The position numbers and the translations under genes were made by a program. Below the pieces are notes generated by a model, which saw only the letters and a program-made list of their open reading frames with translations, was not told the origin of the DNA and did not search any database. 64,000 bases of DNA from Pedobacter kyonggii (GTDB taxonomy: Bacteria; Bacteroidota; Bacteroidia; Sphingobacteriales; Sphingobacteriaceae), in contig NZ_SIXF01000005.1 in NCBI RefSeq assembly GCF_004310665.1, positions 225,199 to 289,198 of the forward strand. Direction: 5' to 3'. Below are positions 52,560 to 61,437 of the stretch, one piece after another (the first letter of the stretch is position 1; each line of letters begins with the position of its first letter).

Positions 52560-54929
52560 ATGGATATAAACCCTCAGGATGCTCAGCTACTGTCTGAGAA
52601 AACCGAAACAATGTTTGATTTTAAGAGAATTTTAGGTAAGATATTATTTATTTGGCCATGGATATTACTAAGCATTTGTTTAGGAATGTCTGCATCATGG
52701 TTCTACTTGCGTTATAAAACACCTTTATATAATATTACAGCACGTATATTAGTCAATGATGATAAGAAAGGCGGCGTGTTAGGCCAGAATGACGTTTTAG
52801 GTGATATGGGTGGCTTGTTGGGTGCGAAAAACTCAGTAGATAATGAAGTTGAAATATTAAAGACTAAAGATTTGCTACGTAAAGTAGTGTTGGATATGAG
52901 ATTAAATGTTAGGTATTTCAAGAAAGGAAATATCCGTGACATCGAATTTTATAACTCGCCTTTTAGCGTCGTGTTTTTAAAAGAAGCGGACACCATTTAT
53001 AAGAGTACTTGTGTTTTGAAACCATTGGCAAATGCTAAATTGTCATTAAAAACTGATGTGATAGATACCGTTGTAAATTATGATAAGCCGATTTTCCTCA
53101 AAAATATTGGACTTTTCCAAATTCATCGTAATGGGGCTTTGCTTGATGTTAAAGAAGAATATAGTTTTTCAATTAATTCTGTCGATGCAGAGGTGTCGGA
53201 TTTGTTGGCTAATATTACAGTTGCAGCAACAAATACTCAGGTAACTATTATTGATTTAAGCATGAAACATCCTATCCCACGTAAAGGAGAGGACGTTTTG
53301 AACAAGTTGATACAAAAATATGTTCAAGGCAATATCGATGATAAGAATATCATAGCAGATAGCACTATAAAGTTTATCAAAAATCGTTTAGCCTACATTG
53401 GTGGTGAGTTGGGTGATTTAGAAGGTAATATACAAGGCTTCAAAGAGCGCAATAAACTAGTCGAAATGAGCGAGCAAACTAAAATGTTAGTTCAGAATAC
53501 CGCGCAGTATGTAAAGGATCTTTCTCAAATCGAAACACAACTTAATATTCTAAAAAGCCTAAAAGATTACCTCAATGACGAAAGTAGGAATAAACGTGTT
53601 CTACCAAGTTCTATTCTGTTAACCGATGCGGTATTTAATGGGTTAGTAGAGCGATATAATCGACTTTTACTAGAGAGAGACAATCTTTTGATAAGTGTTA
53701 CAGAAACGAATCCACAGATTGTTAACTTGGATGCCCAAATTATCAATTTAAGATCTGATTTGCTTTCTAACCTTGAAAATACACAGCGTACTTTAACCAT
53801 AAATAGAGACGGGTTACGCAAACAGATGGCTAATATAGAGGGAGATATGAAACAGGTTCCCGAAGTTGAACGCAACTATCTGGAATTGGCTAGGCAGCAG
53901 CAAATTAAGCAGCAACTCTACTTGTTTTTGATGCAGAAGAATGAAGAAACAGAAATTTCTAAAACAGCTAATCTATCAAATTCTAAAGTCATCGACTCTC
54001 CTAAATCTGATGTTAGTTACTTTAGCCCTAAAAGGCCAATTGTACTGCTTATTGGATTTATTGTAGGTTTGCTAGTGCCAATGTTGATTGTCTATCTGAG
54101 GGAGCTAATGAATACTCGGGTGGAGTCTAAAGCTGATATAAGCAAAATAACAGAGGTATCTATCATAGGTGAAATCAGTCATGATAAAATAGGAGATAAT
54201 TTAGTCACGGCATCTAATTCGCGATCTGCTATTTCCGAACAATTTCGAGCCCTGCGGACAAACCTCGCTTTCTATTTAAGAGATAAAGATGAAAAGATAA
54301 TACTGCTAACATCAAGTATGTCGGGCGAGGGCAAGTCTTTTGTTGCCATTAATCTTGGAAATATTCTTGCTTTAACAGGTAAAAAGGTTTTGCTAATGGA
54401 ACTTGATTTACGTAAGCCTGGTTTATCGTATAAATTGGGAATGAGCAATACTAATGGTTTCACTAATTATAGCTTGGATGAAAATTTAAAGATTGAAAAC
54501 CTCATTAAACCACTCGATATTCATCCAAACTTATTTTTATTAAGTTCTGGTCCTATCCCACCAAATCCAGCTGAAACAATAATGAGTAGTAGAACAGATG
54601 CCTTAATGAACGAACTTAGAACACAATTCGACTATATTATTATAGATGCGCCACCTATTGGACTTGTTACCGATGCTCAACTATTGTCGAAGTATGCAAG
54701 CCTTTGTCTTTATTTGGTAAGACAAAATTATACTTTCAAAGAACAAATAAACATAATACAGAACCTTTACATAAATAAAAAAATGAGAAAAATGGGTATC
54801 GTGATAAATGATATTCAACAAAGGAAGGGTTATGGTTATGGTTATGGTTATGGTTATGGAGAATACGGAGCAGATATGCCAAAACAAAATTGGTTACAGC
54901 GGCTATTGTCAAAAGCGAAGAAATCATAA
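52560..54929 (+). CDS. wzc: Wzc-type BY-kinase and polysaccharide co-polymerase
   Basis: A 789-residue inner-membrane tyrosine kinase. A Wzz domain lies between membrane helices near 33-50 and 495-515, with a coiled-coil region in between. The cytosolic kinase domain has Walker A SSMSGEGKS near residue 582, Walker A' LLMELDLRKPG near 610 and Walker B IIIDAPPIGLVTDA near 690. The C-terminus has alternating Gly and Tyr, encoded by five tandem GGTTAT copies (54828-54857), as the autophosphorylated cluster. CpsB at 50894 is the probable phosphatase. It follows wza by 27 bases. Confidence 0.92.
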   Translation: MDINPQDAQLLSEKTETMFDFKRILGKILFIWPWILLSICLGMSASWFYLRYKTPLYNITARILVNDDKKGGVLGQNDVLGDMGGLLGAKNSVDNEVEILKTKDLLRKVVLDMRLNVRYFKKGNIRDIEFYNSPFSVVFLKEADTIYKSTCVLKPLANAKLSLKTDVIDTVVNYDKPIFLKNIGLFQIHRNGALLDVKEEYSFSINSVDAEVSDLLANITVAATNTQVTIIDLSMKHPIPRKGEDVLNKLIQKYVQGNIDDKNIIADSTIKFIKNRLAYIGGELGDLEGNIQGFKERNKLVEMSEQTKMLVQNTAQYVKDLSQIETQLNILKSLKDYLNDESRNKRVLPSSILLTDAVFNGLVERYNRLLLERDNLLISVTETNPQIVNLDAQIINLRSDLLSNLENTQRTLTINRDGLRKQMANIEGDMKQVPEVERNYLELARQQQIKQQLYLFLMQKNEETEISKTANLSNSKVIDSPKSDVSYFSPKRPIVLLIGFIVGLLVPMLIVYLRELMNTRVESKADISKITEVSIIGEISHDKIGDNLVTASNSRSAISEQFRALRTNLAFYLRDKDEKIILLTSSMSGEGKSFVAINLGNILALTGKKVLLMELDLRKPGLSYKLGMSNTNGFTNYSLDENLKIENLIKPLDIHPNLFLLSSGPIPPNPAETIMSSRTDALMNELRTQFDYIIIDAPPIGLVTDAQLLSKYASLCLYLVRQNYTFKEQINIIQNLYINKKMRKMGIVINDIQQRKGYGYGYGYGYGEYGADMPKQNWLQRLLSKAKKS
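54828..54857 (+). repeat. (GGTTAT)5 in-frame microsatellite in wzc
   Basis: Five perfect tandem copies encode GYGYGYGYGY in the Tyr tail of Wzc; a final partial unit GGAGAATAC follows. Because the unit is a multiple of three, slippage would add or remove tyrosines without breaking the frame. Confidence 0.95.
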
Positions 54930-55310
54930 TACTTGGATTTACAGCTTACTAGTCGGGTAAAAATAGCGAGTGGTTTCATCTGATTCTATACTTTAGTGAT
55001 TCAGGTTGGTTTTATTGATGGTGGTTATACGCGATCAAAATATTTCTCAACAGAATTAATCGGTTTTTTGAAAATCAAACTTTAAAGTTGTAGAAAATTT
55101 ATATCATTGATATACAATATATATACGTCTATCCATCTAATGTGAAATATTCGAATGGGTTATCATTTCTAATAATGACAGTCGTTGATGAGAATCGAGA
55201 AAGATTTTGCGTTAAAGTCTAAACTAAAAAACAATATAACTGATTAGCTTACTACTTAGAAAGATCATAGTTCGCTATGATGGTTATAAATTCACAAATT
55301 AAAGTATAAA
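54930..55310. other. 381-base spacer with a leader hairpin
   Basis: No coding frame is supported. The hairpin at 55264-55281 lies 29 bases upstream of the flippase start. The rest is AT-rich with no promoter I would defend, though the gene run that follows needs one. Confidence 0.45.
55264..55281 (+). promoter_or_regulatory. Hairpin with TTCG loop in the flippase leader
   Basis: ATCATAG (55264-55270) pairs perfectly with CTATGAT (55275-55281) around TTCG. There is no T run after it, so it is not a simple terminator. It may stabilise the mRNA or bind a regulator. Confidence 0.4.
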
Positions 55311-56855
55311 ATGCCAGCCACCACACCGAAAATCGGAGATAACAAAAGAATAGCAAAAAACACGATGATGCTATATTTCCGAATGCTATTAACTATGGGA
55401 GTTAGTCTTTACACTTCCAGGGTGGTGCTTAATACTTTGGGGGTTTCAGATTATGGTATTTATAATTTAGCGGGTGGAGTTACAGCGATGTTCGCTTTTC
55501 TGAATAGTTCTATGAGTGGAGCGACATCTCGTTTTTTGACTTTTGAATTAGGGCTTAATGATGTGGCTAAATTGAAAAAGACATTTTCCGCAGCCTTGAC
55601 AATTCATTTATTAATAGCTGCGGCAATCTTTTTTTTGGGAGAGACGGTGGGGCTTTGGTTTTTGGAAAACAAGTTGATAATACCCGTCGATCGAATGAGT
55701 ACAGCACGCTGGGTTTATCAATTGTCTATTTTGAGTACGATGGTTACAATTACCCAAGTTCCGTATAACGCCACGATCATAGCGCACGAGAGAATGAATG
55801 TTTATGCCTATGTAGAGATATTAAACTGTTTCCTGAAATTGGGGATAGTTTATTTATTGGTAATTGGGCATTTTGATAAACTTTTGCTTTATGCTGTTTT
55901 AGTCTTGTGTATTTCAATAATCATCGCATTGATTTATAGAATATACTGTGTCAAAAATTTTCCTGAGTCTAAGTACAAATGGGGGTGGGACAAGGAAATT
56001 ATATATCCTATGCTTAGCTTTTCCGGTTGGAATATGTATGGTACCATGGCATACACAGTGAAAACTCAGGGAGTGAATATCCTGCTTAACCTATTTTTTG
56101 GCGTAATAGTCAATGCTGCTTATGGTGTCGCCACGCAGGCTCAAAATGCAGTTCAGAGTTTTTCAAATAATTTTTTAACGGCTGTGAACCCTCAGATTGT
56201 AAAACATTATGCTCAGGGAGAGATTGAGAAGATGCAAAATTTGGTGATTAATGCTTCAAAGCTTTCTTTTTTATTGCTGTTTCTGATTTCCTTTCCGTTG
56301 ATAGTGGAAAATCATTTCATACTTAATTTATGGTTGAAAAAGGTTCCGGATTATGCAGTAGATTTTTGTCGACTGAATTTGATTTCAGGTTTAATGACAG
56401 GTATGTTCACAGTGCTCACATATGCTATTTTTGCCACTGGCAAGATAAAAAGTTTTAGTATTATCTCCGGGACTATCTATGTAATGGTTTTACCTATTTC
56501 ATATTTTTTGCTTAAGAATGGATTCTCACCTATTATTCCTTTTATTATAAATATTGTTCTACTGTTTATAGGCTATATGAATAATATACGAATACTAAAT
56601 AAATTAATTCCAAAGTTTTCTATATCCAAATTTTTTATCAATGTTGTTTTTAGTTGCATAGTGACCATTACTTTAGCATCGTTGCTCCCGATGTATTTTC
56701 ATTTCTCATTAAATGAAGGTTGGGTACGGCTTATTTTGGTCGGGGTTACTTCAGTACTATCTACTCTACTCTTTGGATATTTTATAGTACTAGATGCAGA
56801 TATGAGAAGTAAATTGACAAATATGTTTTTAAGCAGGATAAAAAAAACTCATTAG
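55311..56855 (+). CDS. Wzx-type oligosaccharide flippase, third
   Basis: A 514-residue membrane protein with about 12-14 helices, belonging to the MOP exporter group by the MLLTMGVSLYTSRVVLNTLGVSDYGIYNL-like opening and the later NPQIVKHYAQGE loop. It differs from the Wzx at 34165 and from the MurJ-like protein at 43785. It is probably the flippase of the second EPS locus. The next gene starts 4 bases after its stop. Confidence 0.87.
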   Translation: MPATTPKIGDNKRIAKNTMMLYFRMLLTMGVSLYTSRVVLNTLGVSDYGIYNLAGGVTAMFAFLNSSMSGATSRFLTFELGLNDVAKLKKTFSAALTIHLLIAAAIFFLGETVGLWFLENKLIIPVDRMSTARWVYQLSILSTMVTITQVPYNATIIAHERMNVYAYVEILNCFLKLGIVYLLVIGHFDKLLLYAVLVLCISIIIALIYRIYCVKNFPESKYKWGWDKEIIYPMLSFSGWNMYGTMAYTVKTQGVNILLNLFFGVIVNAAYGVATQAQNAVQSFSNNFLTAVNPQIVKHYAQGEIEKMQNLVINASKLSFLLLFLISFPLIVENHFILNLWLKKVPDYAVDFCRLNLISGLMTGMFTVLTYAIFATGKIKSFSIISGTIYVMVLPISYFLLKNGFSPIIPFIINIVLLFIGYMNNIRILNKLIPKFSISKFFINVVFSCIVTITLASLLPMYFHFSLNEGWVRLILVGVTSVLSTLLFGYFIVLDADMRSKLTNMFLSRIKKTH

Positions 56856-56859
56856 AATT

Positions 56860-57426
56860 ATGATTTTTGATAAAATAAGAAATAAGTTTAAAAGCCATAA
56901 ACTATCAAACTTATTAAAAAAACTAAAAAAGTTTGGTGATTTAAATGATATAAATGTTGACACGCAAATAGTTCATCCAGAAAGAGTAGAAATAGGATCG
57001 TATATATATATAGGGCCAGGCGCACGAATAAATGGACTTGGGGGACTGGAGATTAAATCAGGGACGATAATTGGGCCCAATCTTATACTTCATTCTGCAA
57101 ATCATAAATTTAAGGATTCTAGATTTATTCCATATGATGAAACCTTTGATTTTCGAAAAGTTACAATTGGAGAAAATGTTTGGGTTGGTGGAAATGTAAT
57201 CATTGTTCCAGGAACTGAAATTGGCGAAGGTTGCATTATTGGAGCAGGTTCTGTGGTTTCTGGTAAAATCGCGCCTTTATCGATAGTCGTAGGCAATCCT
57301 TGCAGAGTTATTAAAACAAGAGATGCTGAACACTATTATAAACTGAAAAAGGAAAATAAGATTTATTTGAAAAATAAAAAGGAAAATCAAATCACTCCCA
57401 ATTTAAACATAGGCTATAATGAATAA
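56860..57426 (+). CDS. Left-handed beta-helix acyltransferase
   Basis: A 188-residue hexapeptide-repeat acyltransferase. The repeats (IGSYIYIGPGARING, SGTIIGPNLILHSAN with a His as the likely base, IGENVWVGGNVIIVPGTEIGEGCIIGAGSVVSG) and the VGNPCRVIKT ending are typical of sugar O- or N-acetyltransferases. The target is probably an EPS sugar. It overlaps the pyruvyl transferase gene by eight bases. Confidence 0.85.
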   Translation: MIFDKIRNKFKSHKLSNLLKKLKKFGDLNDINVDTQIVHPERVEIGSYIYIGPGARINGLGGLEIKSGTIIGPNLILHSANHKFKDSRFIPYDETFDFRKVTIGENVWVGGNVIIVPGTEIGEGCIIGAGSVVSGKIAPLSIVVGNPCRVIKTRDAEHYYKLKKENKIYLKNKKENQITPNLNIGYNE

Positions 57427-58504
57427 TATTAAGATAAAAATAAAAGGTGCATACGGGGCAACCAATTTTGGAGATGATTTGTTGATGTGTTTATTTGAAA
57501 AGTATTTTTTAAACAATTTCAAGAACATAGATCTCAATTTTGAGGGTATTGACATGAAGTACCCTGATAAATTACTGGTAAAAGCCAAATACAATTCTAA
57601 AAGTTTTAATGAAGACTGGTTTATTTACGGGGGGGGAACTCAGTTTTTTTCATTTCAGCAAACGCATAGTAAAACGTTCTTTGGATTGATAAAAAAAGCC
57701 ATAACTAGCCCTGACAAGGCTATGAAAAAACTGTTAAGTATGCTTGAACCTAAGAAAACTGTAAATAAACACGTAGCGTTTTTAGGATTTGGTTTAGGAC
57801 CTTTTTATGATAATAATGAAAAGATAGAGCAGGTAAAAAAAACTTTGTCTTCAGCGCATTTCATAGGACTTCGCGATGAGGTTTCTATTAATTATTGCAA
57901 AGAATGGGGAATTAATGCATTTTTTGGAGCAGATATGGCTTATTCTTCGTATTTTGATTATCAGGTAAGTTCGGATAAAAAACAAAATGTAAAAAAGAAA
58001 ATTGGGATAGTTGTGAGAGATTGGGTATGGGAGGAGTCTGGGAGAGGCTATTTTGAGCCAATACTTGATCTATATAAAAATAGAAATGAAGATTATGATT
58101 TTCAGTTCATCATATATGCTCCTGATAAAGATCCAGAATGGATGAAAAGGTTAAAAGATGAAGACACATTGATCTGGGATCCTAACAAATATTCTATTCA
58201 AGAATTTCTCGACACGCTAAATAAATTTGACGGATTTATTTCTGCGAGATTTCACGGTGCTATTGTTGGTGCTTTATTGGGTAAACCAGTTATATCTATA
58301 GAAATTGAGCCAAAGCTGAGGATCTTAACGGAAGATATCAAAGAGTTATTTTTGTGGGAAAAACCATTCAATTCAGACGATCTGAACAAGCTATTAGATA
58401 AAATGGATTATAACGTTGATTACGCTACATCTTTAGATATATTGAGAACAAGAGCTGATTTCGCATTAGAGAAATTTAGAGGGGTGTTTAATAAAGACCA
58501 GTAA
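57419..58504 (+). CDS. Polysaccharide pyruvyl transferase family protein
   Basis: A 361-residue GT-B-like protein. The N-terminal KGAYGATNFGDDLLM and FIYGGGTQFF segments, a middle GLRDEVS site, and the late FISARFHGAIVGALLGKPVISIE segment (Arg-x-His, near residue 280) match the polysaccharide pyruvyl transferase family. Members put a pyruvate ketal on sugar residues using phosphoenolpyruvate, though some act as glycosyltransferases. The result would be an anionic polymer. It overlaps the acyltransferase gene upstream. Confidence 0.82.
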   Translation: MNNIKIKIKGAYGATNFGDDLLMCLFEKYFLNNFKNIDLNFEGIDMKYPDKLLVKAKYNSKSFNEDWFIYGGGTQFFSFQQTHSKTFFGLIKKAITSPDKAMKKLLSMLEPKKTVNKHVAFLGFGLGPFYDNNEKIEQVKKTLSSAHFIGLRDEVSINYCKEWGINAFFGADMAYSSYFDYQVSSDKKQNVKKKIGIVVRDWVWEESGRGYFEPILDLYKNRNEDYDFQFIIYAPDKDPEWMKRLKDEDTLIWDPNKYSIQEFLDTLNKFDGFISARFHGAIVGALLGKPVISIEIEPKLRILTEDIKELFLWEKPFNSDDLNKLLDKMDYNVDYATSLDILRTRADFALEKFRGVFNKDQ

Positions 58505-58516
58505 AAAAGTGTTATT

Positions 58517-59059
58517 ATGAGGTCAATAAGAAAAAACATATCATCACTGGTTTATTTTTTTATCAACTCTTTTGTTTTGAGGCTCCCATCAAGAAGTCTT
58601 AGACGTCTTGTGTTGTCAAAATGCTTGGGACAATTGGGGAAAAACAGCAGTTTTTTACGATTTGTAGAGATAAGGAATGGCCGAAATATCTCAATTGGAA
58701 ACCATACAGTTATCAATCAAAGAGTATTGTTAGATGGAAGAGGGGGTAAATTAATAATCGGTGAAAATGTTGATATTGCTCAAGATACTAATATTTGGAC
58801 TTTAGGGCATGATCCTCATGGTGACTATCATGAACCTAAAGGTGGCAATGTCACGATAGAAGATTATGTTTGGATTGCATCTCGAGTTACAATTTTACCT
58901 AATATAATTATTGGGAGGGGGGCAGTTGTTGCAGCAAACAGTGTTGTCACAAAAGACGTACCAGCGATGGCCATTGTGGCAGGTGCTCCTGCAAAGATTG
59001 TAGGAACTCGAAAAAGTAAATTATTATATAATTTGGATTATAAACCGTGGCTTCGGTAA
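58517..59059 (+). CDS. WcaF-like acetyltransferase
   Basis: A 180-residue hexapeptide acyltransferase. The repeats start near residue 60 (IGNHTVINQRVLLDGRGG), continue through WTLGHDPHGDYHEP with the probable catalytic His and end in VAGAPAKIVGTR, the signature of the WcaF/maltose acetyltransferase-like group in EPS loci. The N-terminus is basic with one hydrophobic stretch. It starts 12 bases after the pyruvyl transferase gene, and a GTG in its 3' end could start the next gene but does not (see there). Confidence 0.83.
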   Translation: MRSIRKNISSLVYFFINSFVLRLPSRSLRRLVLSKCLGQLGKNSSFLRFVEIRNGRNISIGNHTVINQRVLLDGRGGKLIIGENVDIAQDTNIWTLGHDPHGDYHEPKGGNVTIEDYVWIASRVTILPNIIIGRGAVVAANSVVTKDVPAMAIVAGAPAKIVGTRKSKLLYNLDYKPWLR

Positions 59060-59079
59060 ATCCAACAAAATGGAATGTT

Positions 59080-60288
59080 ATGAAAAATTGGTTCAGAAAT
59101 TTCACTGCATGCGCAATTTTATTTTTTGGTAGTATTGTTGCACTGAAGGCCCAATCAGGTTATGATGGGATGTATTTAATAGATGCTAGGGCACACAAAA
59201 AAAACCTTGAGCTCTTTAGAAGTAAAAATAAGGGCTTTCTTGAAAAGCTAAATAGGTTGAAGATAGAGGCAGAGAAGATTTTAAGTAAAGAAACCTATTC
59301 TGTCACTTTTCACAAAACGAGTACTCAATCTACTAGTGATGTACATGATTTCTATAGTAAGTCACCTTATTATTTTGTTGATCAAGCCGGCAAGGCCTTT
59401 ATGAAAGATGGCGCGCGAAACCCTAAAATAAAAGAAGATAAAGATAAAGAACAATTAGTGAAGTTGCTCGACGATCTTAAGGTTTTATCAATAGCTTATT
59501 TTTATACTAAAGATGAGAGATTTGCGGAAAGGGCACGGCTGCTAATGGATACTTGGTTTATAAATGTAAAGACAAAAATGAATCCGAATATGAATTTTGC
59601 GCAGATAAAGCCAAATAGCAATCAAGGTACTTTTTCTGGCATCATAGAGTCCAGACAATTGGTTTGTTTACCTGATGTGCTATTTCTATTACAAGATTCG
59701 AAGAAAGTCGATGCCAATTTTGTCTCGTCGATGCGTATATGGTTTAAGAGTTATCTTTATTGGCTGGAAACGAGTAAGTTAGGAAGGATTGCCTCGGTTC
59801 AAAAGAACAACCAAATTAATTATTATAACTTGCAAGTGTATGTATTCAAATTATTTACTGGAACCAATATGCAAGAGGTTAGGTCTATGATATCCAACAG
59901 CACACTAGACAATATTAAACATCAGATTAATGAAAAAGGCGAACAAACAATCGAATTGAAACGGGCGACGCCTATTGGTTACTCGCTTTTCAATTTAAAA
60001 GCACTCTCATTAATAGCTCTTTTTTCAGAGAATATAGGTGGGCCGGATTTATGGAATTATGAGCAAAATGGAAGCGGTATAAAAAGCGCCCTTATCTGGC
60101 TTGACAAACAGTATGTCAATCAGAAAATCAATAAGAAGACCAACCCTAAATTTGAAAATATCCTGCCGGGGCATTTGTGGGGCCTGTATACGCTAGCCCA
60201 AAAAAGAATTAGCAATTTGTCCCTTTCTTACAAACAAATAAATAATCAATCAGTAGGAATTAGTTCAGCTTATTTTGAATTTAACTAG
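59080..60288 (+). CDS. Alginate-lyase-family polysaccharide lyase inside the EPS locus
   Basis: A 402-residue protein from ATG 59080; GTG 59047 overlaps the previous gene and gives an implausible N-terminus. A signal peptide (about residues 1-25, ending LKAQ) is followed by a helical (alpha/alpha) body. NPNMNFAQ near residue 168 and a later NNQINYYNLQ near 244 match the Alginate_lyase (PF05426) PL5-like family. It is the only degradative enzyme in this biosynthetic run. By analogy with AlgL in alginate loci it may trim the polymer or clear mislocalised chains; that is inference. A related gene is at 3683. Confidence 0.82.
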   Translation: MKNWFRNFTACAILFFGSIVALKAQSGYDGMYLIDARAHKKNLELFRSKNKGFLEKLNRLKIEAEKILSKETYSVTFHKTSTQSTSDVHDFYSKSPYYFVDQAGKAFMKDGARNPKIKEDKDKEQLVKLLDDLKVLSIAYFYTKDERFAERARLLMDTWFINVKTKMNPNMNFAQIKPNSNQGTFSGIIESRQLVCLPDVLFLLQDSKKVDANFVSSMRIWFKSYLYWLETSKLGRIASVQKNNQINYYNLQVYVFKLFTGTNMQEVRSMISNSTLDNIKHQINEKGEQTIELKRATPIGYSLFNLKALSLIALFSENIGGPDLWNYEQNGSGIKSALIWLDKQYVNQKINKKTNPKFENILPGHLWGLYTLAQKRISNLSLSYKQINNQSVGISSAYFEFN

Positions 60289-60391
60289 CCTTTGTGGCCA
60301 CATTTAAGTCATTTAGTAAATAAATGAAGCCAAATTTTGGAAAATATTTTAGAAAATTGTTACTAGTCGTGAGTTTATAGATAGTCCAGAA

Positions 60392-61411
60392 ATGAAAATA
60401 GCTTTTTTTCCATACGAAAGTACAGAGAATAAATATGTAAATATTATCATCGAAATTCTTAAAAGTATAAATGGTATAAAAGTGTATCCGTTTGTACCTT
60501 TAGATTACCTTCGATTTTCAAGAAAAATGTGGGGTGCTAATGTTGTTTGGTTAAATTGGTTTGAGTTAGATCACGGAAGGGTAAAAAACATGTTAAAAAT
60601 ATTTGTGTTGATCTTGCTCAAAGTTACGGGCAAAAAAATAATTTATACATTACATAACAGGAAACTCCACAATAAGGACACTTCAACTCTCAGCCGCCTA
60701 CTGCAAAATAGTATTTACTATTTTTGCGATATTATCATTATTCACAGCAAGATATCTATACATGATTTGCCAAAGAAATATATTGTAAAAACTCAATATA
60801 TCCCTCACCCGAACTATATAGGCGAATATGGAGACAGCAAGGGGAAAGAGGCTTCAACAAAATTGAGGCTATTGTTTCTCGGACAGGTAAAACCGTATAA
60901 AAATATAGAATTGCTTATAAAAACCGCTTCCGAATGGAATCCAAATGAAGTTGAGCTTACCATTGCTGGTAAACCTATTTCTGAAGAGTATAAGAGCGAG
61001 TTGCTAAATTTGGCGGCAGGTAAGAATATTAAATTTGTTTTTGAATTTGTAAAGGATGATGAGATGAGTGAATATCTGGGTAACTGCGATCTTTTAGTTT
61101 TACCTTATGATATATCAAGTAGTTTGAACTCAGGGACAGTTATATTGGCTTTTTCTTATGCAAAAACAGTAATTTGCCCCCTTATAGGTACAGTTGGTGA
61201 TTTAACCAACAAGGAATTTTTAACATATACCTATAATGACTCTACTGAGCATTTAGCTGCGTTGAAACAGCAAATCCAAAAAGCTACTACCTTGAAATCA
61301 AACGATAACCAAATTTTTGATAATTGGGGGCAAATAATGTATAATGAAGTTTATCAGAGTAATTCAAAAGATAAGATTAAACAAATAATTGAACAAAGAA
61401 TATTAAAGTAA
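60392..61411 (+). CDS. Family 4-like glycosyltransferase
   Basis: A 339-residue GT-B protein. The N-domain has FFPYESTENKYVNIIIEIL and YTLHNRKLHNK near residue 90; the C-domain has LLFLGQVKPYKNIELLI near 166, TIAGKP and LLVLPYDISSSLNSGTVILAF near 235-256, followed by GTVGDL. These fit the GT4 group, with a diverged E-x7-E region. A 103-base spacer separates it from the lyase. The donor is unknown. Confidence 0.78.
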   Translation: MKIAFFPYESTENKYVNIIIEILKSINGIKVYPFVPLDYLRFSRKMWGANVVWLNWFELDHGRVKNMLKIFVLILLKVTGKKIIYTLHNRKLHNKDTSTLSRLLQNSIYYFCDIIIIHSKISIHDLPKKYIVKTQYIPHPNYIGEYGDSKGKEASTKLRLLFLGQVKPYKNIELLIKTASEWNPNEVELTIAGKPISEEYKSELLNLAAGKNIKFVFEFVKDDEMSEYLGNCDLLVLPYDISSSLNSGTVILAFSYAKTVICPLIGTVGDLTNKEFLTYTYNDSTEHLAALKQQIQKATTLKSNDNQIFDNWGQIMYNEVYQSNSKDKIKQIIEQRILK

Positions 61412-61437
61412 TACTTTTAGTGCTAGAGCGATAACGG

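Noticed and set aside
54681-54927. Minus-strand open frames opposite the Wzc tail (His/Asn-rich)
   Set aside because: They are the complement of the GGTTAT repeat and the kinase sequence; codon pattern belongs to the plus strand.
59047-59079. GTG 59047 as start of the second lyase gene
   Set aside because: It lies within the previous gene, and the signal peptide starts at ATG 59080 with a proper basic end and hydrophobic core.
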